A stretch of 64,000 nt of DNA, taken from positions 4,548,501-4,612,500 of the forward strand of contig CM065321.1 of NCBI GenBank assembly GCA_033032175.1, written 5' to 3'. Shown piece by piece: positions 12,071 to 24,128 of the stretch; position 1 is the stretch's first letter; each line of letters starts with the position of its first letter. The position numbers and the translations under genes were made by a program. The notes beneath the pieces were generated by a model. The model made no database searches and was not told the origin of the DNA. It saw only the letters and a program-made list of their open reading frames with translations. This stretch comes from Saturnia japonica. Its lineage: Eukaryota > Arthropoda > Insecta > Lepidoptera > Saturniidae.

Positions 12071-12354
12071 TTCTACAATCGTAAGTTACATTTTCTTTGA
12101 GCCTGTTATATTTAGTTACTTGTAAATTTCAATTTTATGAGTGACTTCGTTAGGTTTTTTCGTTTCCGATTTTTATTTGTATGTTGTTTTAAAATTATTC
12201 TATTGAAAATTATTGTTTTTTTTTTTTATTTATGTCTTATGCATAAACGGTACCTACCTATAAAATCTACGAAATTTGATCGTTTTACGTTTTATATTAA
12301 TATCATAAATTTTATAGATATAGTGGTCCTCGGTAATATTCCATGCCTCTTTTT

Positions 12355-12560
12355 TATACCACGATGGTGGCAAACGAGCGTACGGCCCGCCTGATGGTAA
12401 GCGGTCACCGCAGCCTATGGACGCTTGCTACACCGGAAACATCACATGCGCGTTGCAGACACTCTATAAACCTTTACACTCCCCTTTTGATGAATCCCAT
12501 ACTGTAGTCCCCTGGGAAAACCACGACCAGCTCAATGCACACCTGGCGGAACTCAGACCA
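12355..12560 (+). repeat. SINE-like repeat (CCTGATGGTAAGCGGTCACC type)
   Basis: GGTGGCAAACGAGCGTACGG and CCTGATGGTAAGCGGTCACC, then CAGCCTATGGACGC, form a block I recognise as widespread in Lepidoptera. Diverged pieces recur at 29455-29560 and 38650-38720. Confidence 0.65.
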
Positions 12561-12870
12561 CAATCAGTGCAATAATTAAAAAGTTACCGGAAGTAGGTAA
12601 CGCGTGCACTTCCGGCCGCACTAGCCATTGGTTCGCGTCACCTTTGACCCTGCCCACCTTTTATTCTACGTATGTGGAGTACCTTATGTATTCACACCCT
12701 AACGTGGGGTGTCTATTTAATTCGTCTTCATTATATACCATTGATAACTATTGTGCAAAGACATTACCAACAATACTATGTTATGTTATGTTATACAATA
12801 TTACGTAGTAACCATAGATTTATATATATACTACATCTATGTAGTAACATAAATTATGACTTATAAATCA

Positions 12871-13528
12871 CTAGCTGTACCGCACGGTTTCACCCGTGTT
12901 AAATTTATCCGATAAAGACCGCGCCGCTAACGCACTCGTGTAACCTATTATAATTGTTCTCACTCCCCGCAAGTACAAATTATTTTAATTTTTCATTATC
13001 TACTAAATTATGTGCCCAAGTAACATACTTTATAACAGGAAAAGTTTAACTTCATAAAAATGTCTTTATAATGAAGTAACTTTTATTCGTAAGGATTAAC
13101 ATGCGATGCCTAGAAGAAATGCTCACAAATCACTTTTTAATTTTAACAAATGTTTGTCACAAAATACCTTATTGTGGCTTATGTATAAGAGATAGGCATA
13201 TGCTATCGCTGATTATTTTTTAGATATACTAAGGACCAATATTTTTGTGTAACATTATATTTACGTATCATTAACCATTGCGGCAGCGTACGCGGATACA
13301 GCAGTTCGGCAGATCTGCCACTTCCTACATACCTAACAAAAATCAATATTTAAGGCTAACTGAGGGTTGTAGCGTAATTTTAGATAGCCTTTTACTATAT
13401 CTCGTAAGTGTGGGTATTTATATACGAAAAATAAAATTCGAAGTCAACTTGTACTTCCAGAGATTTAACGTGTTTAAACAAACAAACAAAAAACTTTTCC
13501 GGTTTATTATAATAATAATAAGTATAGA
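12871..13528 (-). mobile_element. Helitron-like non-autonomous element, inverse copy
   Basis: Read on the minus strand it starts TCTATACTTATTATTATTAT and ends AACACGGGTGAAACCGTGCG, GTACAG, CTAG followed by T. The interior (ATTGGTCCTTAGTATATCTA, ATAGCATATGCCTATCTCTT) matches the plus-strand element at 34556-35567, which carries an extra insert. It is 658 bp long and non-coding. Confidence 0.7.
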
Positions 13529-14797
13529 ATATTCGGATTTTTTAATTAATGTCACACTTACAAATCCTAAGCTTAAATTTGACTGATTATATTTCTTATT
13601 TACATATAATTTCATATGCATTAAGTAAAAACCTGCTATTTTGACATTACAGACAATTTAATTTTATTAATCCGGGAGGTGACAACTTTTGGAAAATTGT
13701 TTCAACCACTTTATATATTGAAAATAATACCTATGAATATATTTTTTCTTTAATACACCATAGAAAGTTATTTAAAAATATTTCTTAATCTAAATAAAAA
13801 GTACGCTACAAAAACGATGCATTATGGTCCCGTGGCGTCTTCATTCATTTTATATGTCATTTTGTATGATAACAGTGACAAGTTTGACAACTCACGCAAG
13901 AGTCTAACGTTCATATTTCCTGAATGGTGACGTCACGTTTTCTAATCGACGTTTCAAACCACGTGAATCAGAGATAAAAAATATTAATTTTCCATGGGGA
14001 AATTCATTTCATGATTTGTATTATTTTAGGTATGTTATCTATAGACTAATATTACTCTATAATTCACTTTAATTTTTAAACATAATAAACAGTCATCTTT
14101 CCTTCATCGTCCTTAAACAGGCAATAATGCAAAACAGTACCTACAGTGAGTTAAAAAATTAGAAAAGTAGCAAAGTAGGGATTATGAATAGTATCAACCA
14201 ACATACTATGGATTACTACGAAGTAACAGCTTCATCAATGAAATACAAGAGTAATAAATTTAACCGTATCTATAGTGTGGACAATGTCTGGGTCCGACAC
14301 TCTGGCCACTAGCGGTCACCCGGGGAATTTCATTACGGGACCCGCCAACGAGGGCAACCCTGGATTAGAATGCCTTCTCTATTGTTCATTGAGTTATTAC
14401 CGCACTGGACTATAGCTGTTGTACAAGTCACAGCAAAACTCAAAACTATGATAATTGCTCAATTTACTATTAGAATACTTTAATTACGGAAGTGACAATT
14501 CAGGACGTAGATTCAATTCTCATAATGATTGTGAGATTTAAGAATACAATTCCAGTTAATTTACATCTTGTAAATATATATAATTAGCTTTCAACATATT
14601 TTTCCTATATTTTTATTAACCGTTTCTTATTAGGAGTATTACCTTAAAATAACTTACTTAAATGTAACATTAACTCTTTGGCTACCTGACGTCACAAAAA
14701 TGTAGGTAGGTATGTAAAATTGGCAGCAGAGTTTCTAAATCCCAAAAGAAGTTTTCCTTAAAAAAAAAAACATTATGTGTGCAATTCACACGTGGTA
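13529..14797. other. Intergenic DNA
   Basis: No gene is supported. A short GC-richer piece at 14285-14365 (GTCCGACACTCTGGCCACTAG) is unassigned. Confidence 0.4.
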
Positions 14798-15244
14798 GAA
14801 GTGAAACCTGCACATCTATGTTTTATTTTTTAATTCAGCAAATGATCAAATACACATTAATTTAAAGTTTATGAAAATGCACATACAAGTTACTCACAAT
14901 CATTATTAACTATATCATTTTCAATTTATGCACATTTGAAATATCCATGGTAACCTAACACAATATCAACCAGTATCTAACAGAATGTCATAAGTGTTGT
15001 CTAAAAAGTTTATGTTTCGTGCCTTTTTAGTGAGGTAATAAAATTCAATTTGAAATATCCATGGTAACCTAACACAATATCAATCAGTAATAGAATGTCA
15101 TAAGTGTTATCTAAATAGGTTTTGTTTCTTGCCCTTTTAGTGAGGTAATAAAATTAATTATTGCCTGGCAACAACAAACTTTCGCTTGGTCATTTCGTTT
15201 CATCGACTTTCAAATCACAACGATGCTAAAGAAGTTTTCACTTC
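14798..15244. mobile_element. MITE-like element, GAAGTGAAA-ended family
   Basis: GAAGTGAAACCTGC at 14798 is the imperfect inverse of AGAAGTTTTCACTTC ending at 15244. The same terminal word occurs around 19455-19468 and at 33193/33391. The interior contains a 114-bp tandem duplication (14935-15155). No coding capacity. Confidence 0.4.
14935..15155 (+). repeat. Two-copy 114-bp tandem duplication
   Basis: TTTGAAATATCCATGGTAAC starts at 14935 and again at 15049. Both copies run to TTTTAGTGAGGTAATAAAAT with scattered substitutions and a small deletion in the second. Confidence 0.9.
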
Positions 15245-16317
15245 AAAACCCTCAATTATAATTGAAAACATTACTTTGGTATTAAAATAATGCTACATGT
15301 ATTGCGAGTTTCATAACAAATGCAAAGTGGAAATTTTCATTTTTTGCAGCAATATTACCTAGAAAGTTTACCCACAAAGAAACTTACTTCAAATATCAGA
15401 CTTAAATATATAAAAAATACATAAACAAGAAAGTCCTATACTACTAACGAGTACTAGACGTTTGTTACTCATCGCGACATCGGCTTTGCTGGCCGATAGA
15501 AGTATCCCATCTCTTATTCGATTTATTTCCACATCTATGTCAACCTTACGAAAGAAAAAAATGGCAAGAAACGAGACAAAAAAAGAATACACTGTAATTA
15601 TATAAAAATGTATAAATGTACTTTTATAAAAGTTTTTTTTTTTTAATCAATACTATTCATTATTCTAATAAACAAATAAAAAAATATTAATAAATTTCAT
15701 TAATATCCTTGTTGTGAATAACATTCATAAATGCGTGCTGTATTTATAACATTTTTATTTTATTTTATTTTTTAAAGTTTATAACATGACGGCGACATGA
15801 GTGCGGTTGTTATAAGCACAAATTGGCAGCGATTGGACCGTCTAATTGTTTGAAATATGCTTCTAGTATTGTAAGGAATAGTTTTATAGTCAGCGTCGCG
15901 TCGCGCGTTGTCTCCAATTCTCTAATTGGGTAGTAAAGGCATAATTTCTACAATTTGCTCTATTCAATGTGTCTCGTACCATACGGTGATCGTTTACCGT
16001 TTGAACCTTATTGATTACAAAGACTTTTAAATATTGGTTAAAAATACGACATGATAAAATTGATATCTATATAGTCACACCATCAGGGTTGATCCAGGTA
16101 CACTTCCTAAAGAAATAGTTAATCACGTATAGTCCTCACTTCTCCATGAAGGCGACCAAATAGTTGGCCTCGGTGGTTCCGACTTCTAACTCCAAATTTT
16201 CCCAATCACGATTCTTCACCGTCTCGTTTGCCCAGTTTATCATTAAAAGTCCATCATGATAGTTCGCTGGCTTCGTAATACACATTCAGTTAATTCAACA
16301 AAGAATTATAATAACAA
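15245..16317. other. Intergenic DNA
   Basis: It holds homopolymer and TTTTA-rich runs but no supportable gene. Confidence 0.4.
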
Positions 16318-16580
16318 CTAGGTTTACCCCGCGGATTCACCCGCGTAAAATTTGGATTGTACATGCCTGTTTCATAACCTGATAACTGCTTGCTTGTAGA
16401 TTGCCAGATTGGTTGACTTGTATGGTCACTGTTCCGCTCCTAAGGGTCGTAGAGTAATTTTAGATAACTTATAGCCTTCCTCGATAAATAGGCTATAAAA
16501 TACAGAAGATTTATTCAAATGTGACTGGTACTTCCACATATTGGTGCTTTCAAACAAGCAAATAAAAAACAACGTTTTGA
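16318..16580 (-). mobile_element. Helitron-like element, diverged
   Basis: On the minus strand it ends in CGCGGGTGAATCCGCGGGGT, AAAC, CTAG; CGCGGGTGAATCCGCG is a perfect terminal palindrome. The far end (AAACAAGCAAATAAAAAAC) resembles the 5' portion of the 12871 copy. Confidence 0.6.
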
Positions 16581-17761
16581 AATTAATTGATTAACTAATT
16601 AAAAAGTTTCGTATTTTTACAGCCGATTTACGATCGTGTTTCCTGACCAGACAGACGGTCAGTGGATCGTGGAGAAAACTATGACGCCTTGAGAAATATT
16701 CATGTAGAATTGTAAAAATTAGCCATTCCCTTCTATTATAAATATATAATTCAATCCTCTATATTCTATAAGTATCCATCCTTATTAGTAACATAAGCGA
16801 TTTGTGTAATAATACAGGTGTCATATTAAAAATCAATGGCCTTAATTTCTTCTTTAAATAAGAGATTAAATAAAATAAATAAATATAGGTACATAGTACA
16901 ATTTTTGTTTTCTTACAAATCCACCTCAAAATTTTTTCTCTATTTCTCATAGTTTTGGATTTGATCAAACAATCCCATTTGAAAAATATAATATATATAT
17001 CATCAACATCCATTTTTATATGTATAATATTGATACATCCCTTTTTCTGAAATCTGTGGGTACAACTTATTGTTTTGAATCTAGCAGGCCAACGGTCACT
17101 CTTGATGTGTTGATGGATTGTATCTCAGCTTCATGTGTAAATAGACTAATTTTTAAATACATGAATACTAATCCAACAATTGTTAAATCCTGATTAATAT
17201 TTTAAATTAATAAACCAATACAATACAGTCATGTTTTACACCTCTTAACCTTTTAAACAATAACCCTCTAATTCTCTGTCAATTACACAATTATTTATAG
17301 CAATAATTAATTTATCTTCTGTATAAGTGAAATTATTTCAATTTTTTCTTTTAACATTTAAATCAACCGACTTACTGGCAACAAAACTCTATTTATAATT
17401 TTAGCTGTGTTTTTGTGTGTTATCTCCAATGATATATTATGATTGCTCGCGTCTTAATTTTATCGGTACTAATTTGTTTATCAGTACAAAGATGCGCTCT
17501 GGAATATTAATGACCACTTTAATAACATGAAAAGTATTTTGAAGTGCGTTATCTTAGCAAAACTTCTTTCATAAAATATATTATTGTACAAACAGAAATA
17601 GTCTGAAATAATCTTTATTATTAGTAAACCATTACAGCATTAAAAATATTTTTAGTAATTTCATTACAATTTTCAGCAACAATACGCTACTTAAACGTAA
17701 AATATCTCGACGCGACCGACAGAGGTTTGCTTGGCGTCTTGCAAAAAAAGTACTTAACTAA
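16581..17761. other. Intergenic DNA
   Basis: AT-rich, with chance open frames only. Confidence 0.4.
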
Positions 17762-18275
17762 TCTATATTAATAAATCTGTAGTTGTCTGTATATGTATTT
17801 TTTTTTCCAAATTTCAAGTCATACTATATGAAGGACACCGATAATGCATATACCGTTAAAAAAAATATCTATCTGTCTGTCTGTATGTCCGGTATGTATG
17901 TATGAATGGGTATAAGAAGTTTCAATATTACAAAAAAAATCTTTAATTATTGAATGATATTGATAAAATTTTGTACACGAGAAGTATAAGTCATTCCGTG
18001 AATGAAGCTATGACAATTTGCAATATTACTTCTAGAAATCGCAAAAAAAGAAGTTCCGATTCTGATCAAATTTCGTAGACGGGAGCAGGAAGCATACGTC
18101 ATTCCATAATTGCGATGGTCTATGAATCGTTAATAACACATTAGAAATCATAGCATAAAATAATAATTTTTAACCGATTTTGATTAAAATTTATTGAATA
18201 GAGCTTATGAATTGTCAATAAATGTCAACAACTGCGTAGTAACAAACGCGTGCGGAGCCGCGGACATTTCGCTAG
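17762..18275 (+). mobile_element. Helitron-like or SINE-like element ending CTAG
   Basis: It starts TCTATATTAATAAATCTGTAG and ends ACAAACGCGTGCGGAGCCGC, GGACATTTCG, CTAG followed by T, with GTCTGT repeats inside. The layout is that of the other CTAG-ended elements. No coding capacity. Confidence 0.55.
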
Positions 18276-19249
18276 TCTGAATGAAAATTTCATCAAAATC
18301 CTTAAAACCATATTTAAGTTAATAATATACCCTCCTTCAAAACACAAAAAAAAATTCTATGTTATTTATGAGTACATACATTCTACTTTTACATGTCATT
18401 TTCTGATGTAACATTTTACAGGAATAATGTTTGATTTAATAAAAAGCATTTTAAAAGTAAATACTTACGAGTGATAAGAGATTAATAGACTTTTAGAAGT
18501 TTCACCTCTATAGTTTGTACATCTCATAATAAAATTCACAGCGCCTATTTTGTTTAAACAATTGATACAAATCGCGCTTGCTTTGGCACTGACGCGACAC
18601 TGAGGTCAGAGTACGACCTCTCGGGAAAATAATCTATGCTCCGTTTTCTGGACGCATTTACTGTAAATAGTTTTCCGTATATTTAGGATCCGTGCCTCTG
18701 CCGTTCATATTACTAACATATGAACCACAGATTATGTCATTTACGTCATCAACACCTCATGAATAGAAACAGTGTAATCATCATTCAAACACGACAATCA
18801 CTAACGTTTCAACCTCATAAATTTTGAAACCCATCAATTGTCATACCACAAGATTATTGTTGTTTTTTGTTTCGCTCCCCTTGCAGCATTGTTCATTGGG
18901 TAGAGTGGGACAGCGTTGTTTGTAATTTGTATACTAAGACGAGATCGTTCGCGAAAGATTTATACGCTTAATAATGAAGGTACCACACATTGTGATGGGA
19001 GTCACATTATGGCGACCTGGCTGCGCTCGGTAATCAGGGCTGGCACTTATTGTAACTAACAGTATTCCAATAAATTATTTTAATGAATACTGATGATTAC
19101 AAAATTTTGAGTATTTTAAAATGTGATTCTTAATTGTCGCTATTCTTGAAAATGTTACGGATTACTATGCAATTTCTGTAGTACACTGACATGTGCTTGA
19201 CAAAAGATTTTTAATGTATTTACTAGTAAGGCTACAAAATTTACTTTCA
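18276..19249. other. Intergenic DNA
   Basis: No gene or bounded element is recognised. Confidence 0.4.
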
Positions 19250-19468
19250 CCACGTGAATAAACAACTCTCTCTCTCTTTCCCTCTCTTTGTATATATTTC
19301 GAGTACATTAAGAATAGACGAAAGGGATACGAAAACTATATAGAAAACATTCTGTCTCATTCTTTCACATTCTAAAATCTATATATACATTTATAGCTAT
19401 CTCTTTTTCTTTACACATTTTCGTTTTATAAAATCCAACTCACACCGTCCCAAAAGAAGTTTCACTTC
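19250..19468 (+). repeat. Dispersed repeat, family D (copy 1)
   Basis: The block from CTCTCTTTCCCTCTCTTTGT through TTTCGAGTACATTAAGAATA to CACACCGTCCCAAAAGAAGT, TTCACTTC matches 33185-33391. One end carries AGAAGTTTCACTTC, and the other copy has the inverse word at its far end, so it is probably a MITE. Confidence 0.65.
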
Positions 19469-19784
19469 AACAAACATTAAATCAAAGGCGCGTGGCAGCC
19501 CTAACATAAGGCCAATTACTTAAGCCAGTATGCAGATTCTCCGAGACTACACCTGCCATTGTTCGCAGATGAATGTATCGCTTAATTCCTGGCGCCCTTC
19601 TTATTCACCACGACATTAATGTGAGTGTACTGGAAACGTACGAGATGTCTATAGAAGAGTAACTACGCGTTACATTGTTGTCTAGAAACATGCTGTTACA
19701 ATTAGTAAGTAATTTAGCAGTTAACCGTATGACGATTCATTTCACACAACGCATCACGCATAATTTCTTCACTATGGTGAGCGT

Positions 19785-21235
19785 TACATATGTATGGTGG
19801 TCGCGATCCAGTCGAGAACAGATACCCTACTTGATACTCCGCTTGATAACTGGGTATACACCGGCTGATTCCGGAACACCACATACCTAAGCGTGCCAAC
19901 ATGGCGGGTGTTTTAACTGGTTTATGGGGGTTGCGATCCAGTCGGGTACAGATATCCTACCACGTTGCTTGATAACTGGATATACACCGGCTGATTCCGG
20001 AACACGACATACCTAAGCGTGCCAACATGGCGGGTGTTTTAACTGGTTTATGGGGGTTGCGATCCAGTCGGGTACAGATATCCTACCACATTGCTTGATA
20101 ACTGGATATACACCGGCTGATTCCGGAACACAACATACCTAAGCGTGCTAAAATGGCCGGTGTTACACCTGATGTATGGTAGTCGCGAACCAGTCGGTTA
20201 CAGTTATCCTACCATCTTGCTTGATTACTGAATATACACCGGCTGATTCCGGAACACGGCATACCTATGCGTGCCAACATCGCGGGTGTTTTAACTGGTT
20301 TAGGGGGGTTGCGATCCAGTCGGGTACAGATATCCTACCACATTGCTTGATAACTGGATATACACCGGCTGATTCCGGAACACGACATACCTAAGCGTGC
20401 TAAAATGGCCGGTGTTACACCTGATGTATGGTAGTCGCGAACCAGTCGGTTACAGTTATCCTACCATCTTGCTTGATAACTGGATATACACCGGCTGATT
20501 CCGGAACACGACATACTTAAGCGTGCCAAAATGGCCGGTGTTACACCTGATGTATGGTAGTCGCGAACCAGTCGGTTACAGTTATCCTACCATCTTGCTT
20601 GATTACTGGATATACACCGGCTGATTCCGGAACACGGCATACCTATGCGTGCCAACATCGCGGGTGTTTTAACTGGTGTATGGGGGTTGCGATCCAGGTG
20701 GATACAGATATCCCACCACATTGCTTGATTACTGGATATACACCGGCTGATTCCGGAACACGACATACCTAAGCGTGCCAACATGGCGGGTGTTTTAACT
20801 GGTTTATGGGGGTTGCGATCCAGTCGGGTACAGATATCCTACCACATTGCTTGATAACTGGATATACATCGGCTGATACCGGAACACGACATACCTAAGC
20901 GTGCCAACATGGCGGGTGTTTTAACTGGTGTATGGGGGTTGCGATACAGGTAGATACAAATATCCTACCACCTTGCTTGATTACTGGATATACACCGGCT
21001 GATTACGGAACACGGCATGCCTAAGCGTGCCAACATGGCGGGCGTTTAAACTGGTTTATGGGGGCTGCGATCCAGTCGGATACAGATATCCTACCACCTT
21101 TGCTTGATTACTGGATATACACCGGCTGATTCCGGAACACGACATACCTGAGCGTGTCAGTATGGCAATTGTTACACCTGGTGTATGTATGGTGGTCGCG
21201 ATCCAGTCGGACACAATTGTCGTGTCCTACCACAA
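19785..21235 (+). repeat. 126-bp satellite-like tandem array, about 11.5 copies
   Basis: The word CCGGCTGATT recurs at 19861, 19987, 20113, 20239, 20365, 20491, 20617, 20743, 20869 (TCGG variant), 20995 and 21122. The spacing is 126 bp nine times running and 127 for the last. Units come in two interspersed subtypes: A (CAACATGGCGGGTGTTTTAA) and B (AAAATGGCCGGTGTTACACC). Because 126 is 42 codons, several frames stay open and give repetitive pseudo-proteins; I regard these as artefacts. The outer units are most diverged, as expected for unequal exchange. Diverged inverse relatives lie at 54993-55250. Confidence 0.95.
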
Positions 21236-22665
21236 CATCCTACCTACCTTAATGCATAAAGTGAAGTAAGGAACTTTTCCCCGAGTAACAATAGATTTCT
21301 TTCAGAAAAACCTATTTCGTTGCTAACAAAACATAAAATCCCTTAATAAATATTAGTGCAAACGTTTACATTAAAGAGATTAGTCTCCCGATAATGCTCC
21401 CTTTTTTATAAATCAACAAGACGAGAACGAACCCACTCATACTGAATTCTCGAGTTAACATCGCGAGTCTTAAAACGATTACCGGCAGTCTCCTAGGCGA
21501 GATGGTGGGTATACGACACGTAAATCGCATTAGATATGTTAAATCCACGGGGGGTTGGGGGATGTTGCCGTGATATTTTTATTCGTATCGCTTACTTTCG
21601 TGATTATTGTACGGCCGCCATTTGCATTACACTCGGGGAGTATACGAGGAACGAACAGTTTTGATATTACAATATTTTTATAATCATTTTATATTTTGTA
21701 GTAGGTATGTAATATTCATGATATTGTAATATACTATACTATGTAAAATAAATAATAACTTTTTTTAAATGTGGATTTAATGAAACCAATTTGGATCTAT
21801 GCTCGCAGCTTTGTAAAAAATAATGTGCATCATTATAGAATAAATTTTACCTCTGTAATTAATTGAATTTATCGCACAAAATCTACTTAAATACTTTTGT
21901 AACAAAACATTATGAATTTACCTCTCGATCTATTCTGAGATTTTTAAATAATATTACATGCCAGTATAAATGCTTACCTATTCTCTACCAAAATCATATT
22001 ACTCTGTATTTTTATTTTAATTGTTTGTTAAATACTATAATCACTAATAAATTATTATTAGTATTACTATTATGTAATTACGCTTACATTTAATTATGGA
22101 CAGAACTGCAGAAAATTTTATTACTTACTACTAAATATTAAGTACTTCGAGTTAACTGTAGTATGTACTTCGCAATTGAATTATTGGATTAACCAGTAAC
22201 ACAATTTATAGGCCTTACCACAGGGCGAACGGGACAGTTGTTCTAGTCGCCAAGTCCTATCTGATGGGCGCCTCAGTGGTGAAGGGTTTTTTTTCGATTT
22301 CGTTATTTTCGTGAAGAGAAATATAAGCAGAACGATAGGTCTACACTCACTATTAAGTGTAAGTACAGTGCAATTTCCATGCTTGCATGCACAACCGGTG
22401 TATATTAAGGACAGATAACGAGGCTGTAATAATTGGAATGTCGCTCTATTCTAAAACTTGCCTCGGGTCAGCACCGCTAATGATATTCTGAATATGTTTT
22501 ATCAATATGGTCTAGCATCCTCCGCTACTCAGCATGAATCTATATCAAGCACTGAATAAATGAACCCACGAAGTGAGCTCTTATTATTATTTTTCGCTAA
22601 TACTGTGAGAACAAGAGTACCTTCTTTTACATATCTACCACCTTATACCAACATACATGACTTTT
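21236..22665. other. Intergenic DNA between the satellite array and the mariner element
   Basis: No supportable gene. A mildly GC-rich piece at 22210-22290 is unassigned. Confidence 0.4.
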
Positions 22666-22775
22666 ATACAAGGTGTCCAGAAAGGGTATCGGGTATTTGT
22701 AAGTTCAATGAAACAAAAATTATTTGTATGCAATAAAAAAGTTTATTGTTTATTATTAGCATATGAATTGGAGAA

Positions 22776-23264
22776 TTATTTGGAAAAGATGATGTTATCC
22801 AAATGATGACCGTTACGTTGCTCGCACTCTTCTAAACGGAAACGAAGATTGGCGATAACACGTTGACACATAGCTATCGATATTGCTGCCATTTCTGACC
22901 TGATGTTGTGCTTTAACTGGGTTAGATTCGTCGGATTCTTTTGATAAACCTTAATTTAAGGTATCCCCATGCAAAATAGTCAAGTGGGCCAAGGTCGGGG
23001 CTTCTGGGAGGCCAGTTGATGTTACCCCTTCGCGAAATGACTTTATTAGGGAATAATTCGTTAACAACTTCCATTGAGTAGTTTGAGGTATGGCAAGTCG
23101 CCCCATCTTGCTGGAACCACGTTCTTGAGTTGAAACCTGCAAACTCCTGCAACTCTGGGACCAAAAAATTTCACAACATAACGCAATAATGGTCACTATT
23201 CACATTAATTGCTCGGCCTCGTTGATCTTCATGAAAATAAGGACCAATTATGCCTTTAGCAGAC
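22776..23264 (-). pseudogene. mariner transposase, C-terminal piece
   Basis: The frame resumes from the retrotransposon's left duplication (GIIGPYFHEDQRG) and holds the second and third catalytic aspartates in WFQQDGATCHTS and NWPPRSPDLGPLDYF. I count 41 residues between these two Asp, which is the DD41D (rosa/Visitor-like) spacing. A TGA interrupts the frame near 23176. A frameshift near 22930 moves the last ~50 codons (KHNIRSEMAAISIAM...LEECEQRNGH) to another frame, which ends at TAA 22776-22778. The piece cannot make a functional enzyme. Confidence 0.88.
23250..23264. repeat. Target-site duplication, left copy
   Basis: ATGCCTTTAGCAGAC here is identical to 27837-27851. It flanks the retrotransposon exactly and comes from the transposase codons for the MSAKG motif. 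Confidence 0.95.
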
Positions 23265-23286
23265 CAATGACCTCTGCGTAGCAGTT

Positions 23287-24122
23287 ATGATCCAGCCGTT
23301 TCGTGATCTTACTGCGGAACAGACAGAAGAAATCAAAAAGAGCCTGGTGACCAAATTGCTAGATATGGTCAGCCCGTCTAGCTCCGCGACACCAGCCATC
23401 ATACCAGCCTTCCGTGGGAAGCCGTTCTTCAGCGAAAGGGTCCTGAAGATGTGGTGCGAGAATGATCTCGCCTTCACAAAACCATCGCAAGTACCCCATC
23501 ACCAGTACCCAGAACTGGACTAGTGGTCAAACGACAGGCAGACATCCCCCGTAGGGTGAAGTGTGCCATGTTCGTACCCGACTGGTCCAAAGATGTTGAC
23601 ACGCTGCGGAGACTGCTCATTGGGCAGAATCCGTGGTACCACCTCAACACCTGGGCACTTTACAACGCCCAAACAAGAGAGGACGGCGTCTTCCTCGTAC
23701 TTGGGATCCCGGCTGTGGAGATCCCTATAATACTAGAGAGAGGACGCCGCGTGGCCTACTCGGTAGGCTGCGTCTACATCAGGTTCTTTGGGGAGAGTGG
23801 TGGCCTAAAAAATGTGCCACCAGGATTCCCAGAACCGAACATACAACACACTACACAAGCTGTAGCTAACCCAACCATGGAGGTGGAGGCATCGCTGGCT
23901 CTAGAGCAAAGTGAAGCCGAAACCACCAAGGAGGATAACACAGTTCCTCAAGCGCGACGCATCAGCACGGCCATTAGGCTATGCGAAGCTGTCGCCGCAG
24001 CATCCTCCAGGAGTGCCAGCAGTGGCGCGCCGGAGAGTGAGGCTACCACTTGTGTTGGTAGGCCGGAAACCCCGAAGAGCTGGGGACTGAGGGACTGTGA
24101 GGGGGATCTGAGGGGTCATTAG
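23287..24122 (+). pseudogene. Retrotransposon ORF1 (RNA-binding protein), 5'-truncated and frameshifted
   Basis: Two overlapping frames: 23287-23523, then 23523-24122. The second holds VKCAMFVPDWSKDVDTLRRL, then NPWYHLNTWALYNAQ and GVFLVLGIPA. This WxLYNAQ...GxxLVLGI layout recalls the ORF1 proteins (DUF4780-like) of insect RNase H-bearing non-LTR elements, thought to bind the element RNA. A CCHC gag knuckle is not visible. The frame change near 23523 and the missing N-terminus mean it is not functional. ORF2 starts six bases beyond its stop. Confidence 0.65.
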
Positions 24123-24128
24123 ATACTG

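Noticed and set aside
19675..20784. Open frames of 60-72 codons on both strands with the repeated peptide SGYTPADSGT-like pattern
   Set aside because: They come from the 126-bp tandem unit being a multiple of three; they have no start context, no known domain, and appear on both strands.
19785..21235. A CRISPR-like array
   Set aside because: The whole 126-bp unit repeats, there are no unique spacers, and the context is an insect genome.
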